A stretch of DNA of 64,000 nucleotides from DATJLY01 sp035518375 (GTDB lineage Bacteria > Pseudomonadota > Alphaproteobacteria > ATCC43930 > CGMCC-115725). Positions 41,503-51,422 of this stretch are shown here, in pieces (within the stretch, counting starts at the first letter, position 1; each line of letters begins with the position of its first letter). The notes under the pieces were generated by a model, which made no database searches, was not told the origin of the DNA, and saw only the letters and a list, made by a program, of their open reading frames with translations. The stretch spans positions 1 through 64,000 of the forward strand of contig DATIXQ010000136.1 in NCBI GenBank assembly GCA_035518375.1. The letters are read 5' to 3'. The translations under genes were made by a program, and so were the position numbers.

Positions 41503-41931
41503 ATGAGCGAGACCGTCCACGACACGCTCGACGTTCAGCGCGAGGCGATCATCCCGCGCACCTTCTCACGCCCGTTCTGGGAAGCGACGCGGCAGAAGAA
41601 GCTTGTCCTCCAGTTCGACCCGCGCAGCGGCAAGTACCAGTTCTTCCCGCGCCCCAACAGCCTGTTCGACGGCCGCCGTGGCCTTGAATGGCGCGAGGTG
41701 TCGGGAAAGGGCGAGATCTTCACCTACACGATCGCGCGCCGGGGCCCGCCCGCCTTTCGCGGCAAGGAGCCTTATCTCATCGCGACGGTGACCCTCGAGG
41801 AAGGCGTCAACATCATCGCCAATGTCGTCCATTGCGGGCTCGACGAGATCAAGATCGGCATGAAGGTGCGGCCGTTCTGGGCGCCCCTTGCGAACGGCAC
41901 GCACCTTCTGATGTTCGAGCCGGCGCGGTAG
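41503..41931 (+). CDS. DUF35 OB-fold protein lacking zinc-ribbon cysteines
   Basis: A 142-residue partner of the thiolase-like protein. The OB-fold is visible (GKGEIFTYTIARRGPPAFRG, PYLIATVTLEEGVNIIANVV). In typical DUF35 proteins a rubredoxin-like ribbon with two CxxC pairs precedes the fold. Here that place reads QFDPRSGKYQFFPRPNSLFD with no cysteines. It lies 10 bp after the thiolase-like stop, in the order usual for thiolase-DUF35 pairs such as ChsH1/ChsH2 or Ltp systems. Confidence 0.82.
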   Translation: MSETVHDTLDVQREAIIPRTFSRPFWEATRQKKLVLQFDPRSGKYQFFPRPNSLFDGRRGLEWREVSGKGEIFTYTIARRGPPAFRGKEPYLIATVTLEEGVNIIANVVHCGLDEIKIGMKVRPFWAPLANGTHLLMFEPAR

Positions 41932-41954
41932 CCACCATTTATGGAGCGAACGCC

Positions 41955-42422
41955 ATGACGATCGATCTCAAGCCCGGCACGCCGGGCTGGCAGCAGCGCC
42001 ACGTCGATGCCTATCTCGCAAGCGACGGCGCCGAAGGCCACGTCATCGATTTCGGCCGGCCCGGCGTGCCGCCGGTGAACTGCCTGCTGCTGCAGACGAC
42101 CGGCCGCAAGAGCCACGACACGAAAACGTCGCCGCTCATTTATGGCGAGGACAAAGGCGGCTTCGTCATCGTCGCCTCGCGCGGCGGGGCGCCGACGCAT
42201 CCGGCCTGGTTCCTCAACCTTCGTGACGCGCCCGAGGTGCGGTTCCAGGTGGTGAACAAGAAGTACCGCGGGCGGGCGCGGATCACGACGGGCGCCGAGC
42301 GCGAGCGCCTCTACCAGATGATGACCGGCCTTTTCCCGCCCTATCGCGACTATCAGGCCAAGACCACGCGCGAGATCCCCGTCGTGGTGCTGGAGCCGCA
42401 GGGCGAGATCGAGAAACTCTAG
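41955..42422 (+). CDS. Ddn-like F420-dependent nitroreductase/quinone reductase family protein
   Basis: A 155-residue split-barrel protein of the deazaflavin-dependent nitroreductase (Ddn) family. Typical motifs are LLLQTTGRKSHDTKTSPLIY, FVIVASRGGAPTHPAWFLNL and VVNKKYRGRARI. Members use reduced F420; few alphaproteobacteria are known to make it. It is in line with DUF35 (23 bp gap) and converges on the SDR gene. Cofactor use is family inference and has not been checked against fbi/cof genes elsewhere. Confidence 0.78.
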   Translation: MTIDLKPGTPGWQQRHVDAYLASDGAEGHVIDFGRPGVPPVNCLLLQTTGRKSHDTKTSPLIYGEDKGGFVIVASRGGAPTHPAWFLNLRDAPEVRFQVVNKKYRGRARITTGAERERLYQMMTGLFPPYRDYQAKTTREIPVVVLEPQGEIEKL

Positions 42423-42428
42423 GGCGGC

Positions 42429-43172
42429 TCACGCGCGGCCGAGGAACGGCATTCCGATCGGCAGGACGAACGCTTCCATCAGGTTCGTCTCGTCCGGCAG
42501 GCGCGCGATCAAAAGCGCGATCTCGGCGATTTCCTCGGCCTTCATCATCTGCGCCGGCGGGCGCGCGGGCCGATTGGCGCCGCCGGCCAAGTGGCTCTCG
42601 GTCACGCCCGGATCGATGATCGAGACAGTGATGCCGTGCTCACGCCCGTCGAGCGCCATCGACTGGGTAAGGCCATGGAGCCCGAACTTGGCGGCGGCGT
42701 AGCCAAGCGTGTGCGGCCGCGGCCGGCGCGACGAGACGCTGCCGATATTGATGATGCGGCCGCGCTTCTGCTTCACCATGATGCGCATCGCTTCGCGCCC
42801 GCAGAGGAATGGGCCCGTGAGCATGGTGTCGATCGAGCGGCGCCAGTCGGCGAGGCTCAGATCAACGGTCGGAATGTGGTCGGCGAGGCCGGCATTGTTG
42901 ACGAGGATGTCGACGCGGCCGAAAGCCGCCATCGTGCGCTCGAAGAGGCGGACCACCTGCGGCTCCACGGTGACATCGGCCGGACAGGCGAGCGCCGTGC
43001 CACCCGCCGCCGCGATCTCCGCCGCGACCTTATCGAGCTTGTCGGCCGAGCGTGCGGCCACGACCGTCTTCACGCCGGCCGCGGCGAAGGCGCGCGCGAT
43101 CGCAACGCCGATTCCGGAGCTTGCGCCGGTGATGATCGCGACGCGCTCCGACATGTCCTTGAAGTGAGCCAT
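42429..43172 (-). CDS. Short-chain dehydrogenase/reductase
   Basis: A 247-residue classical SDR: nucleotide-binding ITGASSGIG, NNAG (DILVNNAGLADH), catalytic Ser in NIGSVSS and YxxxK as YAAAK. Cytosolic NAD(P)-dependent alcohol/ketone oxidoreductase. It is the last gene after the Liv-type transporter genes and possibly shares their transcript. An in-frame ATG at 43154 (MSERVAI) is an alternative start. Confidence 0.87.
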   Translation of the reverse strand: MAHFKDMSERVAIITGASSGIGVAIARAFAAAGVKTVVAARSADKLDKVAAEIAAAGGTALACPADVTVEPQVVRLFERTMAAFGRVDILVNNAGLADHIPTVDLSLADWRRSIDTMLTGPFLCGREAMRIMVKQKRGRIINIGSVSSRRPRPHTLGYAAAKFGLHGLTQSMALDGREHGITVSIIDPGVTESHLAGGANRPARPPAQMMKAEEIAEIALLIARLPDETNLMEAFVLPIGMPFLGRA

Positions 43173-43213
43173 GGGCGCTTGTTACCCGACGCGCGCGCCG
43201 CTGTCGATGAGGG

Positions 43214-44194
43214 CTACGCGCGGGCGCCGGCGCGCCAGCGGTTCCAGAGATAGACCGCCTCGCCGACGATGCCGCGGCGGAAGACGAGAATGATGACGAT
43301 GAAGATGACGCCGATCACGACCGGCACGGGGATGCCGATCCCGGCGAGGTACTCGTCCATGGCGACGATGAGGACGGCGCCGACGACCGGGCCGAGAAGC
43401 GTGCCCATGCCGCCCAGCAGCACCATCAGCACGACCGCCGCCGAGGTAGTGAAATCGACGTCGCTCAAGGTGGCAAGCCCGATCGCGATCGCCTTTACCG
43501 CGCCCGCGACCCCAGCGAGTGCCGCCGACAGCACGAAGTTCATGAGCTTGTAGCGATCGACCGGATAGCCCAGCGAGATCATGCGCGGCTCGTTGTCCTT
43601 GATCGCGCGCAGCACCTGGCCGAAGGGCGAGCGCCAGACCCGCGCCACCAGCAGATATCCCGCCAGGAAGATCGCCGCCGTGACGTAATACATCGCGAAA
43701 TTGTTGGTGAGGTCGACGAGTCCCAGGAGCTTGCCCCGCGGCACGGCCTGGATGCCGTCCTCGCTGTTGGTGAAGGGAAGCCGGAGCGCGAGGAAATAGA
43801 TGGCCTGCGCCAGCGCCAGCGTGATCATCGCGAAGTAGAGACCCTGGCGCCGGATGGCAGTGAGGCCGAAGAGCAGGCCGAGCGCCGTGGCACTCGCAAT
43901 GCCACAGAGGAGCGCCAGCTCGAACGGAAAGCCGAACGATTTCGCCGTCTCGGCTGCGATGTAAGCGCCGGCGCCGAAGAACGCAGCATGGCCAAACGAC
44001 AAAAGCCCGCCGCCGCCGATCAGCAGATTGAAGGCGCAGGCGAAGAGCGCCATGCACAGCACCTCCATCGCGAACACGGGATAAAAAAGGAACGGCGCCG
44101 CGATGAGAAGAACGACGCCGACGGCAAGCCCGATGAGGCCGCTGCCGCGTGCGCCCGTGGCGCTTGCCGAAACGTCGCCCAGTTCGAGCGACAT
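43214..44194 (-). CDS. Branched-chain amino acid-type ABC transporter permease (LivM-like)
   Basis: A 326-residue inner-membrane permease of the LivM family, with about 8-10 hydrophobic segments and the LGGMGTLLGPVVGAVLI motif near the C-terminus. ATG immediately follows the stop of the LivH-like gene (zero gap). Together they form the membrane channel of a HAAT-type importer. Substrates of these systems extend beyond leucine to amides, urea and aromatic acids. Confidence 0.88.
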   Translation of the reverse strand: MSLELGDVSASATGARGSGLIGLAVGVVLLIAAPFLFYPVFAMEVLCMALFACAFNLLIGGGGLLSFGHAAFFGAGAYIAAETAKSFGFPFELALLCGIASATALGLLFGLTAIRRQGLYFAMITLALAQAIYFLALRLPFTNSEDGIQAVPRGKLLGLVDLTNNFAMYYVTAAIFLAGYLLVARVWRSPFGQVLRAIKDNEPRMISLGYPVDRYKLMNFVLSAALAGVAGAVKAIAIGLATLSDVDFTTSAAVVLMVLLGGMGTLLGPVVGAVLIVAMDEYLAGIGIPVPVVIGVIFIVIILVFRRGIVGEAVYLWNRWRAGARA

Positions 44195-45064
44195 CTAGCG
44201 CGTCTGTCCGAAAAGGCCCGCCGGCTTCACCATCAGCACGACGATCATGATGAGGAAGATCACGAGGTTCGAGGCCTCGGGATAGAACACTTTCGACAGG
44301 CCTTCGAGCACGCCGAGCGAGAGGCCCGTGACGATCGCGCCGAGGATCGAACCGAAACCGCCGATCACCACCACGGCGAAGACGGTCGTCAGGATATTGG
44401 CGCCCATCAACGGATTGACCTGGTAGATCGGCGCCGCGAGCACGCCCGCCAATCCGGCGAGCGCCACGCCAGTGCCAAAGGCAAGCGTCACCATCCGCGG
44501 CACGTTGATGCCGAAGGCGCGCACGAGCATCGGGTTCTCGGTCGCCGCGCGCAGGTAAGAGCCGAGCCGGGTCTTCTCGATCGCGTACCAGGTGCCGAAG
44601 CAGCAGGTGAGCGAGGCGCCCACGACCCAGGCGCGGTAGGCCGGCATGAACATGAAGCCGAGATTGTAGCCGCCGGTGAGTCCGGCCGGATAATTGTAGG
44701 GCTGGCCCGACGTGCCGTACCAATGAACGAACATGCCCTGGATGATCTGGAGGAGGCCGAGCGTCAACAGCAGACCATAGAGATGCGGCAGGTTGTAGAC
44801 GCGCGCGATGAGCGTGCGCTCGATGATCATGCCGACGATCGCCACCGCGAGCGGCGCCAGTACGAACGCCCACCAATAGCCGATGCCCAAATAATGAAGG
44901 AGCATCCAGGCGATGAAGGCGCCGAGCATGTAGAAGGCGCCCTGCGCGGCGTTGACGATGGCGAGAAGGCCGAAAATGATCGCGAGGCCGAGGCTCAACA
45001 TGGCGTAGAACGAGCCGTTGATGAGGCCCAACAGCAACTGCCCGAACAGCGCGGTGGCCGACAT
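44195..45064 (-). CDS. Branched-chain amino acid-type ABC transporter permease (LivH-like)
   Basis: A 289-residue permease of the LivH family, with LLLGLINGSFYAMLSLGLAIIFG at the N-terminus, the family start, and VVVIGGFGSILGAIVTGLSLGVLEG near the C-terminus. It lies 15 bp downstream of the LivF-like ATPase and abuts LivM. Confidence 0.9.
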   Translation of the reverse strand: MSATALFGQLLLGLINGSFYAMLSLGLAIIFGLLAIVNAAQGAFYMLGAFIAWMLLHYLGIGYWWAFVLAPLAVAIVGMIIERTLIARVYNLPHLYGLLLTLGLLQIIQGMFVHWYGTSGQPYNYPAGLTGGYNLGFMFMPAYRAWVVGASLTCCFGTWYAIEKTRLGSYLRAATENPMLVRAFGINVPRMVTLAFGTGVALAGLAGVLAAPIYQVNPLMGANILTTVFAVVVIGGFGSILGAIVTGLSLGVLEGLSKVFYPEASNLVIFLIMIVVLMVKPAGLFGQTR

Positions 45065-45079
45065 GGCCCGCTCTCCCCC

Positions 45080-45776
<697 letters not shown>

Positions 45777-45784
<8 letters not shown>

Positions 45785-46532
45785 AGCCGGTACCCATGTA
45801 GGCCTCGATCACGGCCGGGTCCTTCGCGACCTCGTCGTAGGAGCCATCAGCGAGGATCGCGCCATGCTGCATCACGGTGATGCGGTGCGAGAGATCGGCG
45901 ACCACCGAGAGATTGTGCTCCACCATCAGCACCGTGCGGTTCGCCGCGACGCGACGGATCAGCGCGACGATGCGTCCGATGTCCTCGCCCGCCATGCCCG
46001 AGGTCGGCTCGTCGAGGAGCAACAGTTCTGGCTCGAGCGCCAGGGTCGTCGCGAGCTCGAGCGCGCGCTTGCGGCCATAAGGAAGCTCGCCTGCGACGAG
46101 GCCGGCGTGATCTTCGAGCCCGACATCGGCGAGAAGCGCACGCGCGCGCCCGTCGAACGCGCGCAGCACCGCATCAGAGCGCCAGAAGAAGTAATTGTCG
46201 GCGCGGAAGCGCTGCAGCGCCATGCGCACATTCTCGAGCACGGTCAGGTGAGGAAAGACCGCCGAGATCTGGAACGAGCGCACAATCCCAAGGCGCGAGA
46301 CATCGTGTGGCGTCATGCCGGTGATGTCGCGGCCCTTGAAGAAGATGTGCCCGCTCGTCACCGGCAGGAAGCGCGTCAAAAGATTGAAGTACGTGGTCTT
46401 CCCGGCGCCGTTCGGGCCGATCAGCGCGTGGATCGAGCCGCGCTGCACCTCGAGACTCACCTCCCGGACGGCGACGAAGCCGGCGAACGACTTCGTCACC
46501 GCCTCGGTGCGGAGAAGGACCTCGTCGGGCAA
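45777..46532 (-). CDS. ABC transporter ATP-binding protein (LivG-like)
   Basis: A 251-residue ATPase: Walker A IGPNGAGKTTYFN, the LivG-specific insert around LGIVRSFQISAVFPHLTVLENV, Walker B LLLLDEPTSGMAG and VLMVEHNLSVVADLSHRI. The signature is degenerate: the usual LS(Y)GxQR position reads LPYGRKRALELATTLAL, as in many LivG proteins. It is 11 bp downstream of the receptor gene. Confidence 0.92.
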
Positions 46533-46543
46533 GACCTCGGCCG

Positions 46544-47770
46544 TTACTTGCCGCCGTTGGCCGCGACGAGCGGGCAGCCGCCCTGATCCATCGGCCGGAA
46601 CGCCTTGTCGCCGGGAATCTCGCCCAGAAGCTTCGCGAGATCGCGCGGGCCTTTCGATTCCTCCGGCGTCTTCACCTGAACGAGATAGACGTCGTGCACC
46701 ATGCGGCCGTCGGGCCGGAGCACGCCGTGCTTGGTGAAGGCGTCGTCGACCGGGTGCTGCTGCATCCAGGGGAAGATCTTCTTGGGGTCATCGCTCCCGG
46801 TCGCCTGCGCCGCCGTGAGATATGTGCGCACCGCCGAATAGAGCCCGGCCATGAGATAGGGCGCCATCTTGCCCTGGCGCTTCTCGTATTCGTCGGCGAA
46901 GGCCTCCGACTTGGGCGGGTTGGCGTCGCGGTACCAGGGCAGCGACATGATCATGCCCTGCGTCGCGGGGAGACCGCCCGCGCCCTCGATCGCCTGCAGG
47001 TCCATGCTGAGCGGGACCACTTTGACGCCGCTCTTGATGAGGCCGAACTCGTTCGCCGACTTGATGGCGTTCGTCATGTCGGGCCCGGCATCGCCCAGTG
47101 CGATGACCTCGGCCTTAGAAGCCTGCGCCTGAAGCATGAAGGAGGACATGTCGGACGCGCCGAAGGGATGAAAGACGGTGCCGACGACCTTGCCGCCCGC
47201 CGCGGTGACGCTGCGCGTCACGCCCTCGACGAGCGCTTTGCCATAGGCATAGTCGGCCGACAGGATGAACCAGGTCTTGCCGAGCTTCGGCACCGCTTCG
47301 CCGAGATTCGGGAGTTGGTAAGTGTCGTAGGTCCATTGCGCGCTGTAGGGCGCGCATTGCTTGCCGGTCAGCGCGTCGGAGCCCGCCTCGCTGTAGAGCA
47401 CGGCCTTGCCGCGCTGGCGCGCCACCTCCTGCACGGCGAGCGCCACGCCCGAATAGACGACATCGAGGATCGCGTCGACCTGCTCGGTGTCGTACCAACG
47501 CTCGGCGATGCGCACGCCCACGTCGGGCTTGTCCTGATGGTCGCCATGGATGACCTCGATCGGCACGCCATTGATCTTGCCGCCGAACTCGTCGACGGCC
47601 ATCTGCGTCGCGACGACCGGCCCCATGCAGTTGTCGAGGCAATAGGGGCCCGAGAAATCGTCGAGAATGCCGAGCTTGATCTTGTTGTCGGAATATTGGG
47701 CGTTGGCGGCAGGCGCTTGCATCAGCACAAGACCGGCCAGCGCGGCCGCGAGGCCCCACGTAAAGCGCAT
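46544..47770 (-). CDS. ABC transporter substrate-binding protein (LivK/urea-amide type)
   Basis: A 408-residue type-I periplasmic receptor with a signal peptide (GLAAALAGLVLMQAPAANA). The mature part begins KLGILDDFSGPYCLDNCMGPVV and contains KTWFILSADYAYGKALVEGV and the NAIKSANEFGL stretch. GGGGAGG lies just upstream of the ATG. The order receptor, LivG, LivF, LivH, LivM is complete, so this importer is probably functional. The ligand is likely a small amide or organic acid rather than leucine, but that is inference. Confidence 0.88.
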   Translation of the reverse strand: MRFTWGLAAALAGLVLMQAPAANAQYSDNKIKLGILDDFSGPYCLDNCMGPVVATQMAVDEFGGKINGVPIEVIHGDHQDKPDVGVRIAERWYDTEQVDAILDVVYSGVALAVQEVARQRGKAVLYSEAGSDALTGKQCAPYSAQWTYDTYQLPNLGEAVPKLGKTWFILSADYAYGKALVEGVTRSVTAAGGKVVGTVFHPFGASDMSSFMLQAQASKAEVIALGDAGPDMTNAIKSANEFGLIKSGVKVVPLSMDLQAIEGAGGLPATQGMIMSLPWYRDANPPKSEAFADEYEKRQGKMAPYLMAGLYSAVRTYLTAAQATGSDDPKKIFPWMQQHPVDDAFTKHGVLRPDGRMVHDVYLVQVKTPEESKGPRDLAKLLGEIPGDKAFRPMDQGGCPLVAANGGK

Positions 47771-47969
47771 CGATTCCTCCCCTTCCCCCGAGCGCGTCCC
47801 GAGGCCGACGATGCGCCTTTCCGCGCGCTAAGTGAAGCATTTCGCGGGGCCGCAACATGCGGCCGCGGCCCATCCAAGCCGATGGGACCGATCCCACGCG
47901 GGGATGCGCCTCTAATGGCCGGCATAAGACAGGACGGGACCGGCCCACGCGGGCCGTAGGGGGAAGACC

Positions 47970-49985
47970 ATGCCACCGCACATCATCGATCGCCGCGCGG
48001 TCCTGCGCTGGACCGCAGGCGCGGGGCTCGGAGCGAGCCTGCCGTGGGCACGGCTCGTGCACGCGGAGGGCGCAGCTGCCGGTCTCGTCCCGCGCCGCGT
48101 TTTCTTCGCCGACCCCGACTATCGCAACGTCCGTATCAGCCCGGACGGGCGGCATCTGGCCTATCTCGCTCCGCGCGCGAGCGTGCGCAATCTTTGGGTG
48201 GCGCCGGTCGACGCACCGCAGGCCGGGCGCCCGCTAACGCGCGTCACGGATCGCGATATCGGCGCCGAGCATCATTGGGCCTTCAACAATCGCCAGCTTA
48301 TCTTTTTCCAGGACCGCGAGGGCGATGAGAACTGGCGCGCCTCGAGCATCGATATCGAAACCGGCGTGAGCGTGCCGCTGACGCCGCCCGAAGGCGTCGT
48401 CTCCTACGTGCAGGGCATCGACCGCAATTTTCCGGACGACGTGCTCTTCGGGCACAATGCGCGCGACAAGCGCTACTTCGACATATTCCGCATCAACCTC
48501 GTGACCGGGAAGAGCCAGCTCGTCTTCGAGAATCCCGGCTTCGCCCAGCTCCTGACGGATGCCCAATTCCGCCTGCGCATCGGCGTGCGCTTCGCCGCTG
48601 ACGGCACTGCCGAGCTTTTCGAGCACACGGCATCGGGCGATTGGAACCTGTTCACGACCGTGCCGATCGGCGACATCGACAGCACCAATTTCATCGATTT
48701 CAGCCGCGACGGCAGCACGCTCTACGTGCTCGACACGCGCGGCCGCGACAAGGCCGCGCTCTACGCACTCGACATGCGGACGCGGCAGCGGCGGCTTCTC
48801 GCCGAGGATGCAGAGGCCGACATAACGTACGTCGACTTCGCCGACCGCCAGCCAGTTGCGCCGCTCGCGACGAACGATCGCGCGCGCTGGCACGCGCTCG
48901 ATGCGGGGGCGAGGAAAGACCTTGCGGCGCTCGATCGCTATGGCGCGGGCGACCTCTGGGTCGAGAACCGCAGCCTCGACGGCAATCGCGCGGTCGCCTT
49001 TCTCGAGCGCGACACCGAAAGCGGGGAGTACGCGCTGGTCGGGCACGAGCAAGAGAAAGGCGCAGTGCGGCACCTCTACACGCAGCGGAAGGCGCTTGCG
49101 AACTTACAGCTCCGTCCGTTCGAGCCGGTGGCGATCAAAGCGCGAGACGGCCTCATGCTGCGTGGCTATCTGACACGGCCTTCTGATGCCGCGGGCGCGC
49201 GGCCGCCGCTCGTGCTCGTGATCCACGGCGGGCCTTACGCACGCGATTATTGGGGCTTCAACGCGACGCACCAATGGCTCGCCAATCGCGGCTATGCGGC
49301 ACTCTCGGTCAACTATCGCGGCTCGACCGGGTTCGGCAAAGCCTTCGTCAAGGCGGCCGACCACGAATGGGGCGGCCGCATGCACGACGACTTGATCGAT
49401 GCGCTCGATTGGGCGCTGGCGCGGGGGATCGCCGATCCGGCGCGCGTCGGGTTTCTCGGCGGCAGCTATGGCGGCTATTCAGCGCTCATGGCCGCGACGA
49501 AGACGCCCGACCGCTTCACCTGCATCGTCGATCTCTTCGGCGTCTCGAACCTCATAACCTTCATGGCGACGATCCCGCCCTATTGGGGACCGTGGTTCAG
49601 CATCTGGAAGAACCGGCTGGGCGACCCCGCGACCAAGGAGGGCCGCGCCTTCCTGATCGAGCGCTCGCCGCTCACGCATATCGAGCGCGCCACGAAGCCC
49701 ATTCTGATCGCGCAGGGCGCTAAGGATGTGCGCGTGGTGCGCGCGGAATCGGAGCAGATGGTGGCGGCGCTCACGAAGAAGGGCGTGCCCGTCACCTACA
49801 TCACCTTTCCCGACGAAGGGCACGGCTTCGTGCGGCCGAAAAACCGTCTCGCCTGCAACGCCGTCATCGAGGCGTTCCTGGCGCAGCATCTGGGCGGGCG
49901 CGCGGAGCCAGTGGGCAACGATTTCGCGGGCTCGTCGATCCGGATCGAAGTGGGGCGCGAGCTGGTGCCGGGCTTGCCGGCCTAG
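47970..49985 (+). CDS. S9-family prolyl-oligopeptidase-like peptidase with Tat-type signal
   Basis: A 671-residue serine peptidase of the dipeptidyl-aminopeptidase/acylaminoacyl-peptidase group. It starts IDRRAVLRWTAGAGLGASLPWA, a twin-arginine-type leader, so probably is exported. A beta-propeller covers about residues 45-390; the C-terminal alpha/beta-hydrolase holds S499 in GGSYGGY, an Asp in GAKDVRV and His in DEGHGF. A 6-bp hairpin (CGGCCC/GGGCCG, 47941-47956) precedes AGGGGGAA and the ATG. It is divergent from the Liv-type importer by about 200 bp; the released amino acids could feed it. Confidence 0.88.
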   Translation: MPPHIIDRRAVLRWTAGAGLGASLPWARLVHAEGAAAGLVPRRVFFADPDYRNVRISPDGRHLAYLAPRASVRNLWVAPVDAPQAGRPLTRVTDRDIGAEHHWAFNNRQLIFFQDREGDENWRASSIDIETGVSVPLTPPEGVVSYVQGIDRNFPDDVLFGHNARDKRYFDIFRINLVTGKSQLVFENPGFAQLLTDAQFRLRIGVRFAADGTAELFEHTASGDWNLFTTVPIGDIDSTNFIDFSRDGSTLYVLDTRGRDKAALYALDMRTRQRRLLAEDAEADITYVDFADRQPVAPLATNDRARWHALDAGARKDLAALDRYGAGDLWVENRSLDGNRAVAFLERDTESGEYALVGHEQEKGAVRHLYTQRKALANLQLRPFEPVAIKARDGLMLRGYLTRPSDAAGARPPLVLVIHGGPYARDYWGFNATHQWLANRGYAALSVNYRGSTGFGKAFVKAADHEWGGRMHDDLIDALDWALARGIADPARVGFLGGSYGGYSALMAATKTPDRFTCIVDLFGVSNLITFMATIPPYWGPWFSIWKNRLGDPATKEGRAFLIERSPLTHIERATKPILIAQGAKDVRVVRAESEQMVAALTKKGVPVTYITFPDEGHGFVRPKNRLACNAVIEAFLAQHLGGRAEPVGNDFAGSSIRIEVGRELVPGLPA

Positions 49986-49993
49986 AGCCGCAC

Positions 49994-50749
49994 TCAGTAG
50001 GTCGCGCGGCCGCCGGTGATGTCGAAGACGGCGCCGGTGCTGAAGCTGCACTCCTCGGACGAAAGCCACGCCACGAGCGCCGCGATCTCCTCGATGCCGA
50101 CAAAGCGCCCCTTCGGGATCTTCGACAGCATGAAGGCGATGTGCGCCTCCGTCATCTCGCCCATGAGTTCGGTCTTGGCGACGGCCGGAGCGACGCAATT
50201 GACGATGATCTCGGTGCCGGCGAGCTCTTTGCCGAGCGACTTCGTCAGCGCAATGAGCCCGGCCTTGGCGGCGCTGTAGGCGGGGGCGTTCGGGTTCCCC
50301 TCCTTGCCCGCGACCGACGCCATGTTGACGACGCGGCCGTAGTTGCGCGCCATCATGTGCGGCACGAGCGCGCGGGAGCAGAGGAAGGCGCCCGTAAGGT
50401 CGATGTCGAGGACGCGCTTCCAGTCGGCGAGCTTGTATTCCCACGTCGGCACGTTGGGCCCGTTGATGCCGGCGTTGTTGACGAGGATGTCGACCTTGCC
50501 GAGCGCCGCGATCGCGGCCGCCGCCGCCGCCGCGACCGAGGCTTCGTCGGCGACATCGACCACCTGAGAATGGACGCGCGCGTTGCCGCCGCCGAGCCGC
50601 GCCGCCGTCTCGGCGAGACGCGCCTCGTCGCGGTCCCAGAGCGAAAGGGCGGCGCCCGAGGCGAGGAGGCGCTCGGCGCAAGCCAAGCCGATGCCGCGCG
50701 CGCCGCCGGTGACGACCGCGCCGCGGCCTTCGAGATCGATGCGGTTCAT
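49994..50749 (-). CDS. Short-chain dehydrogenase/reductase
   Basis: A 251-residue classical SDR with TGGARGIG, NNAG (ILVNNAGINGP), NMASVAG and YxxxK as YSAAK. C-terminal TGAVFDITGGRATY is typical of the FabG-like group. ATG at 50749 (MNRIDLEGR) is chosen; an in-frame start at 50785 would add 12 residues. Convergent with the S9 peptidase by 8 bp. Confidence 0.87.
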   Translation of the reverse strand: MNRIDLEGRGAVVTGGARGIGLACAERLLASGAALSLWDRDEARLAETAARLGGGNARVHSQVVDVADEASVAAAAAAAIAALGKVDILVNNAGINGPNVPTWEYKLADWKRVLDIDLTGAFLCSRALVPHMMARNYGRVVNMASVAGKEGNPNAPAYSAAKAGLIALTKSLGKELAGTEIIVNCVAPAVAKTELMGEMTEAHIAFMLSKIPKGRFVGIEEIAALVAWLSSEECSFSTGAVFDITGGRATY

Positions 50750-50863
50750 GGGCGGCATTTGAACCGATGGGGCGCCACCTGGCAATCGCCCAATCCGCGC
50801 GGGGCATGGCGTTCCACCGTGAGCCCGCTATGATGGCTCGCACCATACTTTGCGAGGCATGCC

Positions 50864-51334
50864 ATGGGCTTCTTCATCGGCCATGTCGGGCTCCACGTTA
50901 AGGACATCGACGCCGAGATCGCGTTCCTCGAGATGCTGGGCGCGACGGTGACGAGCCGCGAGACGACGCCGCGCGGGCGCATCGCCTTCGTCAGCATCGA
51001 CGGTGAAACGCACCACAATTTCGCGCTGTTCGAGGATGGCGAGTTGCTGCCAAGCGGCGATTCGAAGAAGGAGAAGCGCGGCCTCCACCATATCGCGCTC
51101 CGCGTGCAAACGCGCAGCGAGGTCGACGGCTGGGTCGCGAAGCTGAAGGCGTATGGACTTGCGCTCGATGGCCCGCACATCCAGGGGCCGGAGGGCGGCG
51201 GTCTCGTCGCCGGCAGCAGCAGCTATTCCGTGTTCTTCAACGATCCCAACGGCGTCAGCTTCGAGATCTTCGCCGAGCCGAGGACGGTCGCCGAATGGCG
51301 CGCCGCGACCCAGCGCGAGACGGAGCCGGCCTAG
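50864..51334 (+). CDS. VOC-family (glyoxalase/bleomycin-resistance) protein
   Basis: A 156-residue vicinal-oxygen-chelate protein with two beta-alpha-beta-beta-beta modules: GFFIGHVGLHVKDIDAEIAFLEMLG and KRGLHHIALRVQTRSEVDGWVAKLK, ending FFNDPNGVSFEIF. Metal-ligand candidates are H11 (GLHV), H67/H68 in the middle (GLHHIAL) and the terminal glutamate (FEIF). Family activities include ring cleavage, isomerisation and thiol resistance. It is followed by a palindromic repeat. Confidence 0.83.
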   Translation: MGFFIGHVGLHVKDIDAEIAFLEMLGATVTSRETTPRGRIAFVSIDGETHHNFALFEDGELLPSGDSKKEKRGLHHIALRVQTRSEVDGWVAKLKAYGLALDGPHIQGPEGGGLVAGSSSYSVFFNDPNGVSFEIFAEPRTVAEWRAATQRETEPA

Positions 51335-51344
51335 CCCTTCGCAA

Positions 51345-51415
51345 CTGTCATTGCGAGCGGAGCGAAGCAATCTCCCGGGAGATTGCTTCGTCGCTGATGC
51401 TCCTCGCAATGACAG
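51345..51415. repeat. Imperfect palindromic intergenic repeat, copy 1
   Basis: A 71-bp element starting CTGTCATTGCGAG and ending CTCGCAATGACAG is nearly self-complementary, with GAAGCAATCTCCC and GGGAGATTGCTTC at its centre. It lies between the convergent VOC and luciferase-like genes, so the hairpin could end both transcripts. A related, decayed copy is at 59230-59280. Such elements are common in alphaproteobacterial genomes. Confidence 0.75.
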
Positions 51416-51422
51416 ATAAGGC

